Of a stretch of DNA of 64,000 nucleotides, positions 18,068 through 26,281 are shown one piece after another. The DNA is from Labrenzia sp. CE80 (lineage in GTDB: Bacteria; Pseudomonadota; Alphaproteobacteria; Rhizobiales; Stappiaceae). Position 1 is the first letter of the stretch. Each line of letters starts with the position of its first letter. The position numbers were made by a program, and so were the translations under genes. Where the stretch lies: positions 248,001-312,000 of the forward strand of contig NZ_WAJT01000003.1 in NCBI RefSeq assembly GCF_009650605.1. Reading direction: 5' to 3'. Under the pieces are notes generated by a model. It was not told the DNA's origin. It searched no databases and saw only the letters and a list, made by a program, of their open reading frames with translations.

Positions 18068-18095
18068 TTGCATCTTAAAATTTAGACCATAAAAT
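18068..18095 (+). promoter_or_regulatory. Predicted sigma-70-type promoter of the 18116-19924 operon
   Basis: TTGCAT at 18068-18073 as -35, a 16-bp spacer, then TAAAAT at 18090-18095 as -10. The ATG follows 20 bp later with GAGG 5 nt upstream. The -35 is imperfect, which fits an activated promoter. Confidence 0.5.
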
Positions 18096-18115
18096 TAATT
18101 CGATTTGAGGAAATC

Positions 18116-19006
18116 ATGCAAGACGACAAGGCCAGCCATACGGCTTATACGGTACTACAAGGCGTTGTGCATACGGGCTGGCAAAAGCACACCAAAGGGC
18201 TTGTATCGTCAGACAAGATGTCAGCCTGTTTGGACATTCTGAACAGTTCAGATGAGGGCCGCAAACGGCTGAACCAACTTCGCAACCCGTTGCTTTCCGC
18301 CGGGTTGATGATGATGCAACGACTCCTTTTGCCAGGAATTTCCATCCACTATGTGACGCGGAAAAAGGCGATTGAAGGTTTTGTAAGATCGGACATTGCC
18401 CGAGGTGCCCGGCAAGTGGTGAACATCGGGGCCGGTTTTGATACCCTGATGTACGAACTCAGCCGTGATCATACCGATCTGACATGTATCGAACTGGATC
18501 ATCCGGCGACCGCAGAGCAAAAAAGTCAGGCGTTTGCCGCCGATGCACCAACCAATTTGCACACGCATCCCGTGGACCTATCCAAGACCGCGTTGAGCGA
18601 CGCTCTGGCGCAGATACCTGCATTTGATCCGTCAGCAAGGACCTGCTTCATTTGCGAGGGTGTGCTGATGTATCTCGAGTCGACGGACATCGAGCGGGTA
18701 TTCTCTTCCTTGACGCAAGTCACCTCGGGCGAGGTGCGATTTATCTTTACCGCGGTCCCGAGCATGGACAGCCCCAACACCAATGCCACTTGGCTGCTTA
18801 AGCGGTACTTACATCGCTTGGGCGAGCCATTGCGCTGGACCATCGAAAAATCCGACATCACAGATTACCTAGCCGCACAGGGTTTTGACCTGGATCAGGT
18901 TGTAGATGGCCATGACATGCGACGGGAATATCTGTCGCACTTGTCCGGCACCCCATTCCACTTGGGTGAGTTTGTGGTTTGCTGCGTGCCAATCCAAAAG
19001 GGATAG
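18116..19006 (+). CDS. LCM-family class I SAM-dependent (carboxyl) methyltransferase
   Basis: A 296-residue member of the leucine carboxyl methyltransferase family (PF04072). Motifs are NIGAGFDT (103-110, SAM binding), ELDHP (126-130, acidic ribose contact and the family Asp-x-Pro step) and EGVLMYL (181-187). Upstream, YVTRKKAIEGFV (79-90) matches the family helix before motif I. Characterised relatives methylate carboxylates of proteins or small metabolites, often in natural-product pathways. GAGG is 5 nt before the ATG. Only 3 nt separate the stop from the next gene, so the two are co-translated. That partner is an acyl-amino-acid-synthase-like enzyme, which suggests the substrate is the partner's carboxylate product; this is inference. 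Confidence 0.85.
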   Translation: MQDDKASHTAYTVLQGVVHTGWQKHTKGLVSSDKMSACLDILNSSDEGRKRLNQLRNPLLSAGLMMMQRLLLPGISIHYVTRKKAIEGFVRSDIARGARQVVNIGAGFDTLMYELSRDHTDLTCIELDHPATAEQKSQAFAADAPTNLHTHPVDLSKTALSDALAQIPAFDPSARTCFICEGVLMYLESTDIERVFSSLTQVTSGEVRFIFTAVPSMDSPNTNATWLLKRYLHRLGEPLRWTIEKSDITDYLAAQGFDLDQVVDGHDMRREYLSHLSGTPFHLGEFVVCCVPIQKG

Positions 19007-19009
19007 ACC

Positions 19010-19924
19010 ATGCCAATTCGCATTCAACTGGCGCAAAGCGAGCAGCATATCGATCAGATATTTCGCATTCGGCATCAGGTCTTCTGTGAGGAAGAGGGTC
19101 TGATCAAACCCGATGGGACGCAGATTGTGCTGGACCGGTTTGATGCCTTTCCGGCCTCTAAAATGTTTGTGGTTCTGGACGAAGACGATCAGGTGGTCGG
19201 CAGTGTCCGGATCACTATGGATAACGCGGTTGCTCAGCCAACGGATGAGTACTTCGACTTCCGCGCGCATCTGCCCGAAGACAGCCGGTTTATGAGCGTC
19301 GGCATGTTTTGCGTTACAAAACCTTACCGAAATGCATTGATTGCCAGTGGGTTGTTGTTGATGTGTACCTACTACGCGCTGGCCAATGATGTGGACTATA
19401 TCGGCGCACCGTTGAACCCGACCATTGGCAATCTGATCCGCCGCATTGGGGCGAAACCGCTCACCAAAGACCTGCAGTACGTACCGCACCTGAATACGGG
19501 GATTCTGCCATATCTTCTGGATGTCCATGATCTGAATGAAACTTTTTTGAATTTTGCCAGACAGAATATCGCTCACAACATGATTCAGTCTTATGAGTGC
19601 ATGATCTTCAACAAGGGAGAGCAGATCATCCGAAAGGATGATGTTGGCGATTGCGCCTTTGTCATCGTCAATGGCACGGCACAGGTTCTGCATCCAGTTA
19701 CATCCGAACCGATGGCGGAATTGACCGAAGGCGATGTGTTTGGTGAGTTGGCACTGTTTTCCGCAGACAATGTGCGCTCGGCAGATGTGTTTGCATCCTC
19801 GGTGACGCGCGCGATGGTGTTACCGAAAAAGGCCTTTCTAGAACACATCAAGGCGTCACCCGAGGCCGGCATCACCCTGCTGCACAGCATGACCAGCCGC
19901 ATGAAATCCATGCTTGAGCGTTAG
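19010..19924 (+). CDS. LuxI/FeeM-like acyltransferase domain fused to a C-terminal cyclic-nucleotide-binding domain
   Basis: A 304-residue two-domain protein. Residues 1-190 are a GNAT fold of the autoinducer-synthase/N-acyl-amino-acid-synthase kind. They show R21HQVF25, an acidic pair in D42RFD45, VVGSVR (62-67) on the central strand, SVGMFCV with KPYR (96-107), and a long C-terminal helical part. Residues 195-304 are a Crp-like beta-roll with an intact phosphate-binding cassette: F244-G-E246-LAL, then R256-S257-A258, the residues that hold the cAMP phosphate in Crp. There is no DNA-binding helix. Known cAMP-gated GNATs (mycobacterial KAT/PatA) have the opposite domain order and acetylate lysines. 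LuxI and FeeM enzymes use acyl-ACP. Domains are confident; product and ligand are inferred. Confidence 0.85.
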   Translation: MPIRIQLAQSEQHIDQIFRIRHQVFCEEEGLIKPDGTQIVLDRFDAFPASKMFVVLDEDDQVVGSVRITMDNAVAQPTDEYFDFRAHLPEDSRFMSVGMFCVTKPYRNALIASGLLLMCTYYALANDVDYIGAPLNPTIGNLIRRIGAKPLTKDLQYVPHLNTGILPYLLDVHDLNETFLNFARQNIAHNMIQSYECMIFNKGEQIIRKDDVGDCAFVIVNGTAQVLHPVTSEPMAELTEGDVFGELALFSADNVRSADVFASSVTRAMVLPKKAFLEHIKASPEAGITLLHSMTSRMKSMLER

Positions 19925-20159
19925 TTCAAGGCCCATTCAATTGCGTCTTGCTGCAGTGTTCACGCTAATATTGGGTAGTGGCCGCAGCATATGGAGCGGG
20001 ATACGTCGCCTAAAGCCTTATGAAATAATCACATTCGCCAATTGATCGACCTGACCGACCTTTACCGTCTCGCCCACACGGCTGCAGATGTCGGTAAGGC
20101 TGTATTTCTCTGACATCGCCTGCGATGCCTGAAATGCTCCCATTGGTCAGAATGGCAAC
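19925..20159. other. Intergenic region after the synthase gene
   Basis: A 235-bp gap between the plus-strand synthase and the minus-strand chemoreceptor. I see no terminator hairpin. A 41-codon minus-strand reading frame at 20018-20143 has no recognisable family and no clear ribosome site, and I do not call it a gene. Confidence 0.4.
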
Positions 20160-22259
20160 CTATGCGGCGGACCTCACTCCGACCAGGAAACCATCGACCT
20201 CATCCTTCAGATTGCTGGCTTCACTCTGAAGTACTTCAGCCACGGTGCTGACCTGGCGGGCCGTGCTGCCGGTCTCGTCGGCAGAGGAAGCCACCGTCAC
20301 GATGTTGCGTGCCACATCCTGCGTTCCGTTGGCTGCTTCCTGGATGTTGCGAGCGATTTCTTCGGTCGCATGACCCTGCTGATCCACAGAACCTTGAATG
20401 CTGTTCGCGATCTCGTTCATCTTTTCGATGGTCAGAGAGATCCCCTGAATCGCACCGACAGCACCCTCTGTCTCACTCTGCACCGACTGGATCTGCATTG
20501 AGATCTCGTCAGTCGCTTTCGCGGTCTGTGTCGCGAGTTCTTTGACCTCCGCAGCAACAACGGCAAAACCGCGACCGGCTTCGCCCGCACGGGCCGCTTC
20601 AATGGTCGCGTTCAGGGCCAGCAGGTTCGTCTGCTCGGCGATATCGGTGATCAGCTTCACCACTTCGTTGATCCGGCTGGCCGCCTCCGCGAGTCCCTCG
20701 ATCTTCGCATTGGTGTCTTGGGCCTGTTGCACCGCCTGACCGGCGATTTCCGCCGACTCTCCCATCTGCCTGCGAATCTCTTCGACAGACGCCATCAGCT
20801 CTTCTGCAGCCGAGGCCACGGTCTCAACATTGGAAGATGCTTCCTCCGAGGCGGCGGCAACCATCGTACTCTGTGAGCTGGTGTGATCGGCCCCCTTAGT
20901 CAGAACAACCGCAGCACCGTTCAGGTCGGACACCTGCGCAAGAACCGTCTGAACGAGGTGCGAAATCTTTGCGTCAAAACTCTCCGACAAATCCCTGATT
21001 TGAGTGGCCCGGGCAAGTTGCTGTTCCTGCTGCTTTTCCTGCTCCTGCGCAAGCATATCTGCTTCCTGGGCTTTCTCGCGGAAGACCTCGAGGGCGGATG
21101 CAATCTTGCCGATTTCGTCGTGGCGGCCTGCCCCCGGGATTGACTCATCATACCGCTTGTCCATCAGCGCCTGGATGCTGACGACAACTTGCTCCAGCGG
21201 ACGGCGGACAATCGTGTTGCCTACGAGATAGATGGACATGCCAACGACGATCAGAAGCAAAAGACCAATTCCAGTGATTGTGTAGACAATGCCGGCCGAT
21301 GCGGCGTTCAAAGTCGCGACGGGGACATTGACAACAACCGACATGCTCGCCGCGCCATCACCAATGGCCACCGGCGTTATGATGCGCAGCACCTCTGTGT
21401 TCAAACTGTTGGAATACCCTGTGTATTCGAAAGGCTGCGCCGTTTTGACGGCACTGAGAACTGCGCTGGCCCTTTCGGCGTCAATGGGCGAGCGACCCTC
21501 GGCCCAATCCTTGCCAAGAAGAGCCGGATCGGAATGGGAAATCCATTTTCCATCGCGCGACAACAGGTGGATCGATCCAGTTTCCAGCGGATGCAAACCG
21601 TTCAGCGTCTCTGCCAGTGGCGTCAGCATGATGTCCACACCAGCCACCCCGATGACACCGGTACTATCACGCAGGGGAATACCGAACGACACGCCGGAAA
21701 CCGTCTTGCCGCCAGCTTCCCAGCTGTAGGGCTCGGTCACATAGTCCTTGCCGGTATTGTAGGGAACATTGAACCAATTGCTGGCTTCCGTTTCGTCCAG
21801 ATCGGAGAGAGGTCGGAAGCCGACATTGCCGTCCGGCAGCCGGTAGTAGTACGGCCGCCACTCGCCGGATTCGTCATGCAGTTCGGCGTTCCTGAAGCCC
21901 TCGTCCTTACCATCAAGCGCGTTGTTGGTCACCGCCGCCCAGGCACCCGAAAGCGAGGTGTTGGACTTCATCGTCTCTTCGACAACCGACGACCAGGCCG
22001 CCCGGTCAGTCATTTCGGCACTCTTCAAACCATTGAGACTGAAAGCAAAGCCGCGAGCCGCAGTCAGGCCCTCTTCCATCGTGCGGCGAACATATTCCGC
22101 CTGTTCACGTGCAACGGCCTCTGCCTGATGCACCGTGAGTTGCTGCGTCACCTGAGACGCTGTCCAACTGATGAAGCCAATGCCTGCGATCAGCACGGCG
22201 GCAAGCGCCGCGATACTGACAGCGACGAGCTTGGTCGTTACCTGTGCCTTTTGAAACAT
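20160..22259 (-). CDS. Methyl-accepting chemotaxis protein with periplasmic dCache-type sensor
   Basis: A 699-residue chemoreceptor. It has one membrane helix near the N-terminus (LVAVSIAALAAVLIAGIG), a periplasmic double-Cache-like domain (about 40-320, with YYYRLPDGNVGF, FGIPLRDSTGVIGVAGVDI and HLLSRDGKWISH), and a second helix (TITGIGLLLLIVVGMSIYL). A HAMP domain (RRPLEQVVVSIQALM) and the cytoplasmic signalling domain follow, with the hairpin tip DIAEQTNLLALNATIEAARAGE. dCache receptors usually bind amino acids, organic acids or amines; the ligand is not evident. I use the ATG at 22259 because the membrane segment follows at once; a TTG at 22280 is an alternative. It stands alone, so it probably works with chemotaxis proteins encoded elsewhere. 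Confidence 0.93.
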   Translation of the reverse strand: MFQKAQVTTKLVAVSIAALAAVLIAGIGFISWTASQVTQQLTVHQAEAVAREQAEYVRRTMEEGLTAARGFAFSLNGLKSAEMTDRAAWSSVVEETMKSNTSLSGAWAAVTNNALDGKDEGFRNAELHDESGEWRPYYYRLPDGNVGFRPLSDLDETEASNWFNVPYNTGKDYVTEPYSWEAGGKTVSGVSFGIPLRDSTGVIGVAGVDIMLTPLAETLNGLHPLETGSIHLLSRDGKWISHSDPALLGKDWAEGRSPIDAERASAVLSAVKTAQPFEYTGYSNSLNTEVLRIITPVAIGDGAASMSVVVNVPVATLNAASAGIVYTITGIGLLLLIVVGMSIYLVGNTIVRRPLEQVVVSIQALMDKRYDESIPGAGRHDEIGKIASALEVFREKAQEADMLAQEQEKQQEQQLARATQIRDLSESFDAKISHLVQTVLAQVSDLNGAAVVLTKGADHTSSQSTMVAAASEEASSNVETVASAAEELMASVEEIRRQMGESAEIAGQAVQQAQDTNAKIEGLAEAASRINEVVKLITDIAEQTNLLALNATIEAARAGEAGRGFAVVAAEVKELATQTAKATDEISMQIQSVQSETEGAVGAIQGISLTIEKMNEIANSIQGSVDQQGHATEEIARNIQEAANGTQDVARNIVTVASSADETGSTARQVSTVAEVLQSEASNLKDEVDGFLVGVRSAA

Positions 22260-22449
22260 GTATCCGGAATCCCACAGCAAGTTTTTCAGGAGCCCATAAA
22301 ACTATGAGGTGTAATCACTTCTGCACTGCACCATTCATTTGTTAAAAAAGACCTTCGACCTGACAAAATTACGGAGGTCAAAAGTCTAATAAATGAAGTA
22401 TGCGAAAGATGCCGCTGCGTATATGGAACTTCCACCCGCGGATACATTT

Positions 22450-22478
22450 TCAGCCGGATCGCAGAGCGAGCCGGCTGA
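22450..22478. repeat. Near-perfect 13-bp hairpin downstream of purH
   Basis: Arms TCAGCCGG-A-TCGC and GCGA-G-CCGGCTGA around a 3-nt loop, with one mismatch. It lies 71 bp past the purH stop and about 190 bp upstream of the chemoreceptor start. Neither strand shows a T-run after it, so it is not a classical terminator. Confidence 0.5.
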
Positions 22479-22548
22479 GCAAAATCAACATCATCAAAAA
22501 ATTGGAGAATCAGGATACGGATCTCAGCCCTGATCCCTTCGTACGGGT

Positions 22549-24165
22549 CTAGTGGCGGAAGTGACGCATTCCAGTCATGACCATGGCAAGACCCGCCTCA
22601 TCCGCCGCTGCAATGACGTCATCATCACGCACGGAGCCACCTGGCTGAATGACAGCGGTTGCTCCGGCTTCAGCGGCAGACAGAAGACCATCGGCGAATG
22701 GAAAGAAGGCATCAGAGGCAACGACACAGCCTTTGGTCAAGGCTTCTGAAAGCCCAGCTGTCTCGGTCGCATCCAGTGCCTTGCGAGCAGCGATACGCGC
22801 GCTGTCGATACGGCTCATCTGGCCTGCGCCAACGCCGACGGTCGCACCGTCCTTGGCATAAACGATTGCGTTGGATTTCACGTGCTTGGCAACGCGGAAG
22901 GCAAACTTGAGATCCTTGAGTTCCTGCTCACTCGGCGCGCGCTTGGTCACCACCTTCAGATCGAGATCATCAACGACACCATTGTCACGGGACTGGACAA
23001 GCAGACCGCCCGCAACCGACTTGACGAACAGGCCCTTGGAGCGGGCGTCCGCAAGACCGCCAGTCAGGAGCAAACGCAGGTTCTTCTTCGCCGCGATGAT
23101 CTCCATGGCAGCTTCGTCAGCTTCCGGCGCGATGATCACTTCGGTGAAGATCTTGACGATCTCTTCCGCCGCAGCCGCATCCAGCTTCTGGTTCAGGGCA
23201 ACGATGCCGCCAAAAGCAGACACTGGGTCGCAGCGAAACGCCATCTCATAGGCTTCCTTCAGGCTTGCACCTTCTGCAACTCCACAAGGATTGGCGTGTT
23301 TGATGATGGCGACAGCAGACGTGCGGGCCGGATCAAATTCACTGACGAGTTCGAACGCCGCATCCGTATCATTGATGTTGTTGTAGGACAGCGTCTTGCC
23401 CTGGATCTGACGAGCCGTGGCAACACCCGGACGATTTTCGCCGGTCTTGTAGAAACCAGCGGACTGGTGCGGATTTTCACCATAGCGCATGACTTCAGCC
23501 AGTTCGCCGCCAACGGCCCGGTGCGCCGGAGTGGCCTCGTCAAGCTGATCGGCCAGCCAGTTGGAAACAGCGGCATCATAGGCAGCCGTACGGGCGAAGG
23601 CCTTGAGCGCCAGCTTCTTGCGCAGGTCAATCGGCGACTGACCGTCGTTCTTGTCAAGTTCTGCAATCACCTGGTCATAGTCAGACGGATCAGTGACCAC
23701 GGTGACATAGGCGTGGTTCTTGGCTGCTGCACGGGTCATAGCCGGGCCGCCAATGTCGATATTCTCGACACCGGTCGCATAGTCAGCGCCCTTGGCGACA
23801 ACATCTTCAAACGGATAGAGATTGCCGCAGAAGAGATCGATGCCGGTGATGCCATGATCGCTCATCGCTGCCTGATGCTCGGCATCGTCACGGATCGAGA
23901 GCAAACCACCGTGAACCATCGGATGAAGCGTCTTCACGCGCCCGTCCATAATTTCCGGAAACTTGGTCACCTCGGAAATGTCCAGCACCGCGAGGCCTGC
24001 ATCCTTCAGCGCCTTGTAGGACCCGCCCGTAGAAACCAACTCAACGCCGCGCTCTGACAGAGCTTTCGCAAAGTCGACGAGACCTGTCTTGTCAAAGACG
24101 GAAAGAAGAGCCCGTTTGACGGGAACAAGCGGAGGAACAGGGACGCTCTTGGACACAATGGCCAT
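22549..24165 (-). CDS. purH: Bifunctional AICAR formyltransferase / IMP cyclohydrolase PurH
   Basis: A 538-residue enzyme for the last two steps of IMP synthesis. The N-terminal MGS-like cyclohydrolase domain contains LLSVFDKTGLVDFA, STGGSYKAL and GRVKTLHPMVHGG. The C-terminal transformylase part contains KHANPCGVA (Lys-His pair), SAFGGIVALN and DAFFPFADG. The ATG at 24165 has GAGG 8 nt upstream; an upstream in-frame reading to 24228 lacks family similarity. It follows the heparinase-like and rsmB genes in the same direction. Confidence 0.97.
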   Translation of the reverse strand: MAIVSKSVPVPPLVPVKRALLSVFDKTGLVDFAKALSERGVELVSTGGSYKALKDAGLAVLDISEVTKFPEIMDGRVKTLHPMVHGGLLSIRDDAEHQAAMSDHGITGIDLFCGNLYPFEDVVAKGADYATGVENIDIGGPAMTRAAAKNHAYVTVVTDPSDYDQVIAELDKNDGQSPIDLRKKLALKAFARTAAYDAAVSNWLADQLDEATPAHRAVGGELAEVMRYGENPHQSAGFYKTGENRPGVATARQIQGKTLSYNNINDTDAAFELVSEFDPARTSAVAIIKHANPCGVAEGASLKEAYEMAFRCDPVSAFGGIVALNQKLDAAAAEEIVKIFTEVIIAPEADEAAMEIIAAKKNLRLLLTGGLADARSKGLFVKSVAGGLLVQSRDNGVVDDLDLKVVTKRAPSEQELKDLKFAFRVAKHVKSNAIVYAKDGATVGVGAGQMSRIDSARIAARKALDATETAGLSEALTKGCVVASDAFFPFADGLLSAAEAGATAVIQPGGSVRDDDVIAAADEAGLAMVMTGMRHFRH

Positions 24166-24291
24166 TGAAATTGCCTCGCGGTTGGGACGATCCGGGGAAG
24201 TTGGCGTCGCCCTAACACGATTGCGCACAAATCAAAAGCCACGACGGCAAAGAACGGGAAATGGCACTAAGAGGGAAGCCGCTGCGGTGCC

Positions 24292-26151
24292 CTAAACCTT
24301 GGGGTTCACGTCTGGAGCCAGCTCTTTCGCTTCTTGATCCACCCCCTGGTCGATTTCCTGATCAACCTCCGGCGGGACATCTTCGTCCGGGTCATCAAGC
24401 GGCAATTCACCAGTCCGCGCCAACTCGTCAAACTCGCTGGATCCACGACGGCTAAGTTTGGCAGTCGCGGTTCGGCGGAATTGCCAGGCCGATGACTGGC
24501 TGTCGCGAATGCGTCCATACAGGACGATTTGCATGGTCTTGCGATGTCCGTAGACATCAGAAAGATAGATGGATTCTTCCAATGCGAGCTCGGTACCCGG
24601 CGCGTCGAACTCCCAAGCCTCACCATCGCGGCAAACGAGAAGAACGGCCGTCCCTCCCCGGAGCAATGACGGCTTGATGGCTGGGTGTAGGTGAAAGCGA
24701 ATGGCGAATTGATCACCGGGTTCGACGACCTTTGCACTGACCGGGAAACTGTCGATCCCGTCAAGGACGGTGCCATCGCCCGAGAGCCGCATATCCCGCG
24801 TATGAACGATCCCGAATTGCTGCTGGTAGCCATCGTGGGAGGCCGTCACGCGAATGCCCGCCGCATCGTCTTCGCGTTCAACCGGCACATGTCTTGGCCC
24901 GGCAACGATCGGCGCGCCCAGCCAGCGTCCGAAGGGTCTCTCGCTCAAGAACCTGCAAGAAGACGTATCTTCAATCGTCGCCGTGGAATGCGCGGCCGTT
25001 GACCGGCTGACCTTGCGCCACATTTCGTTGCTGCGACTTGAAACCCCGCAGTTCACGATAATCCGTTTAAGCCCTGACGAAAATTCAAAAGAAAGACATC
25101 CCGCATGCGCGTCTTCGCTGATGCCCAGCGGAGGCGGTTTTCCCGTATCCATGATAACAACCGACGAACCGCCAAACAGGCGCTGGTAGCCAGTGTGCGG
25201 CACATTCATCGGCGGAGCCCCGCGCGCATCATCATAGGCCATGATCGTGGCTATGAGATCATTTGGCGTCGATCCCATACCGTTGAAATGCGCGAGTGCA
25301 CCGTCACCGTGGCGGAAGAAGCGCATCATCGGCATCATCCGGTCGACCGACTGCAGCATCGCGGCCGGAAGCTCCAGACCCTGGGCGACGAATGCCTGAC
25401 GAACCGGCAGGAGATCGGCGAGAATTTCGACGATGGCGCGCGGGTTCCGTGAAATATGGCCGCCGTCGGTCAGGATCTGGCGCAAAAGCTCCTGGTCAAG
25501 CCGGCGAATGCTCTGGCGCGCGAAACGTCCCTGGCCGGACATGGAGACACAGGCTGCGGCGATGGCAAGCGCTGCCTGCAGTCTTTCGACCCCATCATGC
25601 GTTTCATTGATGGTTCGGCGCAGATATCGCACCTGCCGCAATAGCGAGCGCAAAAATCGATTGTAGAAGTCATGATCGCCATCTTCGAGAATGAACGGCG
25701 AATGGGCCAGCCATGACATCACCCGGCGGGTCACGACCGGCGCTTCCCAGCCGATAGGATGCCAGCGGCCCGAATGCTTCAGCCAGTCATCAACCAGCGC
25801 TCTCGCGTTCTGGCGGGAGATCCGGCTGTCGGCCGCACGAAGGTCTCGCAACCAGGCAAAGCCATGCAACTGACGCTGCCAGTCAGGGTGTTCACCTTCC
25901 AGTTCAAACGGCGATGCGCCATGCGTTTCAACAAGATAGCCCGAGAAGAGAAAACGCCCACCGTAGATATCCGCCGCATTCGTCTGATCCGCCGTCCTCA
26001 AGTCCTGAGGTGCAATCAACAGACGAGCAGGCGTTCCCGGCTGAGGTCTCAGCCGGAAGAACGGACCGCCATGAAGCCATCGCAAGAGGCGCTGCCACGC
26101 GTATCCGGCCGCAAGCCGCCACACGCGCCCCTTTTCAGAAGCAACGCTCAT
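24292..26151 (-). CDS. Heparinase II/III family protein
   Basis: A 619-residue protein with an N-terminal alpha/alpha-toroid region (LHGFAWLRDLRAADS, GGHISRNPRAIVEIL, HGDGALAHFNGMG) and a C-terminal beta-sandwich of the Hepar_II_III type (YQRLFGGSSVVIMDTGKPP, AHSTATIEDTSS). The C-terminus is acidic and repetitive (DQEIDQGVDQE). Members are polysaccharide lyases of uronate-containing glycans. This subgroup, always between rsmB and purH in Hyphomicrobiales as I recall, has no proven substrate. No signal peptide is seen. The ATG at 26151 is preferred over a TTG at 26184, but neither has a strong ribosome site. Confidence 0.85.
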   Translation of the reverse strand: MSVASEKGRVWRLAAGYAWQRLLRWLHGGPFFRLRPQPGTPARLLIAPQDLRTADQTNAADIYGGRFLFSGYLVETHGASPFELEGEHPDWQRQLHGFAWLRDLRAADSRISRQNARALVDDWLKHSGRWHPIGWEAPVVTRRVMSWLAHSPFILEDGDHDFYNRFLRSLLRQVRYLRRTINETHDGVERLQAALAIAAACVSMSGQGRFARQSIRRLDQELLRQILTDGGHISRNPRAIVEILADLLPVRQAFVAQGLELPAAMLQSVDRMMPMMRFFRHGDGALAHFNGMGSTPNDLIATIMAYDDARGAPPMNVPHTGYQRLFGGSSVVIMDTGKPPPLGISEDAHAGCLSFEFSSGLKRIIVNCGVSSRSNEMWRKVSRSTAAHSTATIEDTSSCRFLSERPFGRWLGAPIVAGPRHVPVEREDDAAGIRVTASHDGYQQQFGIVHTRDMRLSGDGTVLDGIDSFPVSAKVVEPGDQFAIRFHLHPAIKPSLLRGGTAVLLVCRDGEAWEFDAPGTELALEESIYLSDVYGHRKTMQIVLYGRIRDSQSSAWQFRRTATAKLSRRGSSEFDELARTGELPLDDPDEDVPPEVDQEIDQGVDQEAKELAPDVNPKV

Positions 26152-26281
26152 GGTCACGGCACCAATACGCCATATGGGAGGCAAAGAGCACGGATGGGTA
26201 AGTCCTCTGGGTCGAACGGCAACTGACCGTTAAGGTTAGTATTTTCTTGCCATTATCTGCGCAGGAACGGTTTATGTGCCG

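Larger units (their letters stand above)
17829..18115. other. 287-bp AT-richer intergenic region ahead of the methyltransferase/synthase pair
   Basis: No convincing gene. By eye the last 120 bp are clearly richer in A and T than the flanks. Two short catttgca repeats occur (around 17935 and 18065), and there is a perfect 8-bp palindrome CCGATCGG at 17981-17988. The region ends in the promoter and dyad listed separately. Confidence 0.5.

Noticed and set aside
20018..20143. 41-codon minus-strand frame just downstream of the chemoreceptor gene
   Set aside because: No ribosome site, no recognisable motif, and the sequence could equally be spacer; kept only as a note in the intergenic entry.
21189..22307. 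372-codon plus-strand frame opposite the chemoreceptor
   Set aside because: Antisense shadow of a clear chemoreceptor; composition rich in Arg, Gly and His with no domain.
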